NCBI GenBank assembly: GCA_963621995.1
Contig: CAVFFZ010000003.1
Span: 1-64,000, forward strand
Length of the DNA stretch: 64,000 nucleotides
DNA from: UMGS1663 sp963621995
GTDB taxonomy: Bacteria; Bacillota; Clostridia; TANB77; CAG-508
Direction of reading: 5' to 3'
Part shown: piece after piece, positions 63,641 through 64,000 of the stretch
Position numbering within the stretch: position 1 is the stretch's first letter
How the letters are laid out: every line of letters starts with the position of its first letter
Notes under the pieces: model-generated
What the model was told of the DNA's origin: nothing
What the model saw: only the letters and a program-made list of their open reading frames with translations
Databases searched by the model: none
Program-made: the position numbers and the translations under genes

Positions 63641-63669
63641 ATTATATAATACAATTAACATAAAGTAAA
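63641..63669 (-). promoter_or_regulatory. Promoter of the toxin mRNA
   Basis: On the minus strand TTTACT, 17 bp, TATAAT. Predicted start near 63634 gives a 42-base leader. A small CTCT/AGAG hairpin (63617-63632) lies near its 5' end. Confidence 0.5.
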
Positions 63670-63715
63670 GAAAAATCGTAAGACAAAAAACGACATAAAA
63701 TTGAAAAATGAACAA

Positions 63716-63744
63716 TTGAAAACAATAAGTAAGTGTGATATTAT
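63716..63744 (+). promoter_or_regulatory. Promoter for trmFO
   Basis: TTGAAA, 17-bp spacer, TATTAT, 31 bases before the ATG; RBS TTAGGAGAA. Confidence 0.65.
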
Positions 63745-63775
63745 ATGAATATTAAATAGAGTTAGGAGAAATTAA

Positions 63776-64000
63776 ATGAAAGATTATATAACAATAATAG
63801 GTGGAGGTTTAGCAGGAACTGAAGCGGCATACCAAATAGCAAGAGCAGGAATAAAGGTAAAACTATATGAAATGAAACCAGAAGAATTTTCTAAAGCACA
63901 TTCAAATGAAAACTTAGCAGAAATAGTATGCAGTAATTCATTTAAATCAAACTTACATACAAACGCATGTGGTCTATTAAAAGAAGAATTAAGAATGTTA
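63776..64000 (+). CDS. trmFO: tRNA m5U54 methyltransferase TrmFO, N-terminal part (cut by window end)
   Basis: 75 residues visible, with the frame open to the window end. FAD-binding IIGGGLAGTEAAYQIARAG, then the family-specific VKLYEMKPEEFSKAHSNENLAEIVCSNSFKS. Methylates U54 of tRNA using methylene-tetrahydrofolate and FAD. Often directly downstream of topA in Firmicutes; here it is separated from topA by an ABC operon, a helicase and the toxin-antitoxin locus. Confidence 0.95.
   Translation, partial: MKDYITIIGGGLAGTEAAYQIARAGIKVKLYEMKPEEFSKAHSNENLAEIVCSNSFKSNLHTNACGLLKEELRML

Noticed and set aside
63527..63715. 62-residue minus-strand ORF containing the toxin
   Set aside because: Its upstream 41 codons have no RBS and span the predicted toxin promoter. 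Only the last 21 codons follow a strong RBS.

Overview
The window is a very AT-rich stretch of chromosome that reads like a spore-forming, low-GC Firmicute, probably an uncultured gut-type Clostridia. Supporting signs are spoIIE, a SpoVD/PBP2 pair with PASTA domains, a meso-diaminopimelate-type MurE motif, strong AGGAGG ribosome binding sites, TTGACA-N17-TATAAT promoters, many TTG/GTG starts and standard stop-codon use. I cannot name the species. No rRNA, tRNA, CRISPR array, insertion sequence or prophage was found.

Layout. 1-12.4 kb: three giant secreted, membrane-anchored surface proteins. The first (cut by the window edge) and third are paralogues that share long identical DNA tracts. 12.9-20.4 kb: spoIIE, a WG-repeat protein, acpS, a TatD hydrolase, a 3D/G5 cell-wall protein and exonuclease III. 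20.4-23.5 kb: a small membrane export protein on the minus strand, then a Tim44-like and SPFH pair, both with zinc ribbons. 23.9-31.4 kb: rpoB and rpoC, standing apart from their usual ribosomal neighbours. 31.7-40.3 kb: an SAH/MTA deaminase, then gdpP, rplI, dnaB, tilS and ftsH. 40.4-44.5 kb: an orphan PBP2 paralogue (minus), rsmA and a sortase. 44.6-54.3 kb: a dcw (division and cell wall) cluster, mraZ-rsmH-ftsL-PBP2-murE-mraY-ftsW-murG, lacking murF and murD. 54.6-64.0 kb: topA, an ABC exporter pair, a SWIM-SNF2 helicase, a probable type I toxin-antitoxin locus and the start of trmFO.

The most interesting object is the 63.4-63.7 kb locus. A 21-residue hydrophobic peptide with an ideal ribosome binding site faces a roughly 68-nt RNA gene. 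The two are convergent, share a perfect bidirectional terminator and carry a 27-nt direct repeat (24/27 identical). Through that repeat the small RNA can pair with the toxin start codon and early codons. This is the architecture of the par/Fst class of type I toxin-antitoxin loci, but the peptide sequence is one I do not recognise.

The intergenic DNA is also unusually structured. There are two very long perfect inverted repeats (29-bp and 38-bp arms) inside the dcw cluster, and a scattered family of shorter palindromes built around CCCAAAAG/GGGAC motifs. A larger dispersed repeat, with a covarying hairpin, follows terminators at several places. An array of ten A-rich units at about 22-bp spacing lies between mraZ and rsmH, and three 10-bp MraZ operator repeats lie upstream of mraZ.
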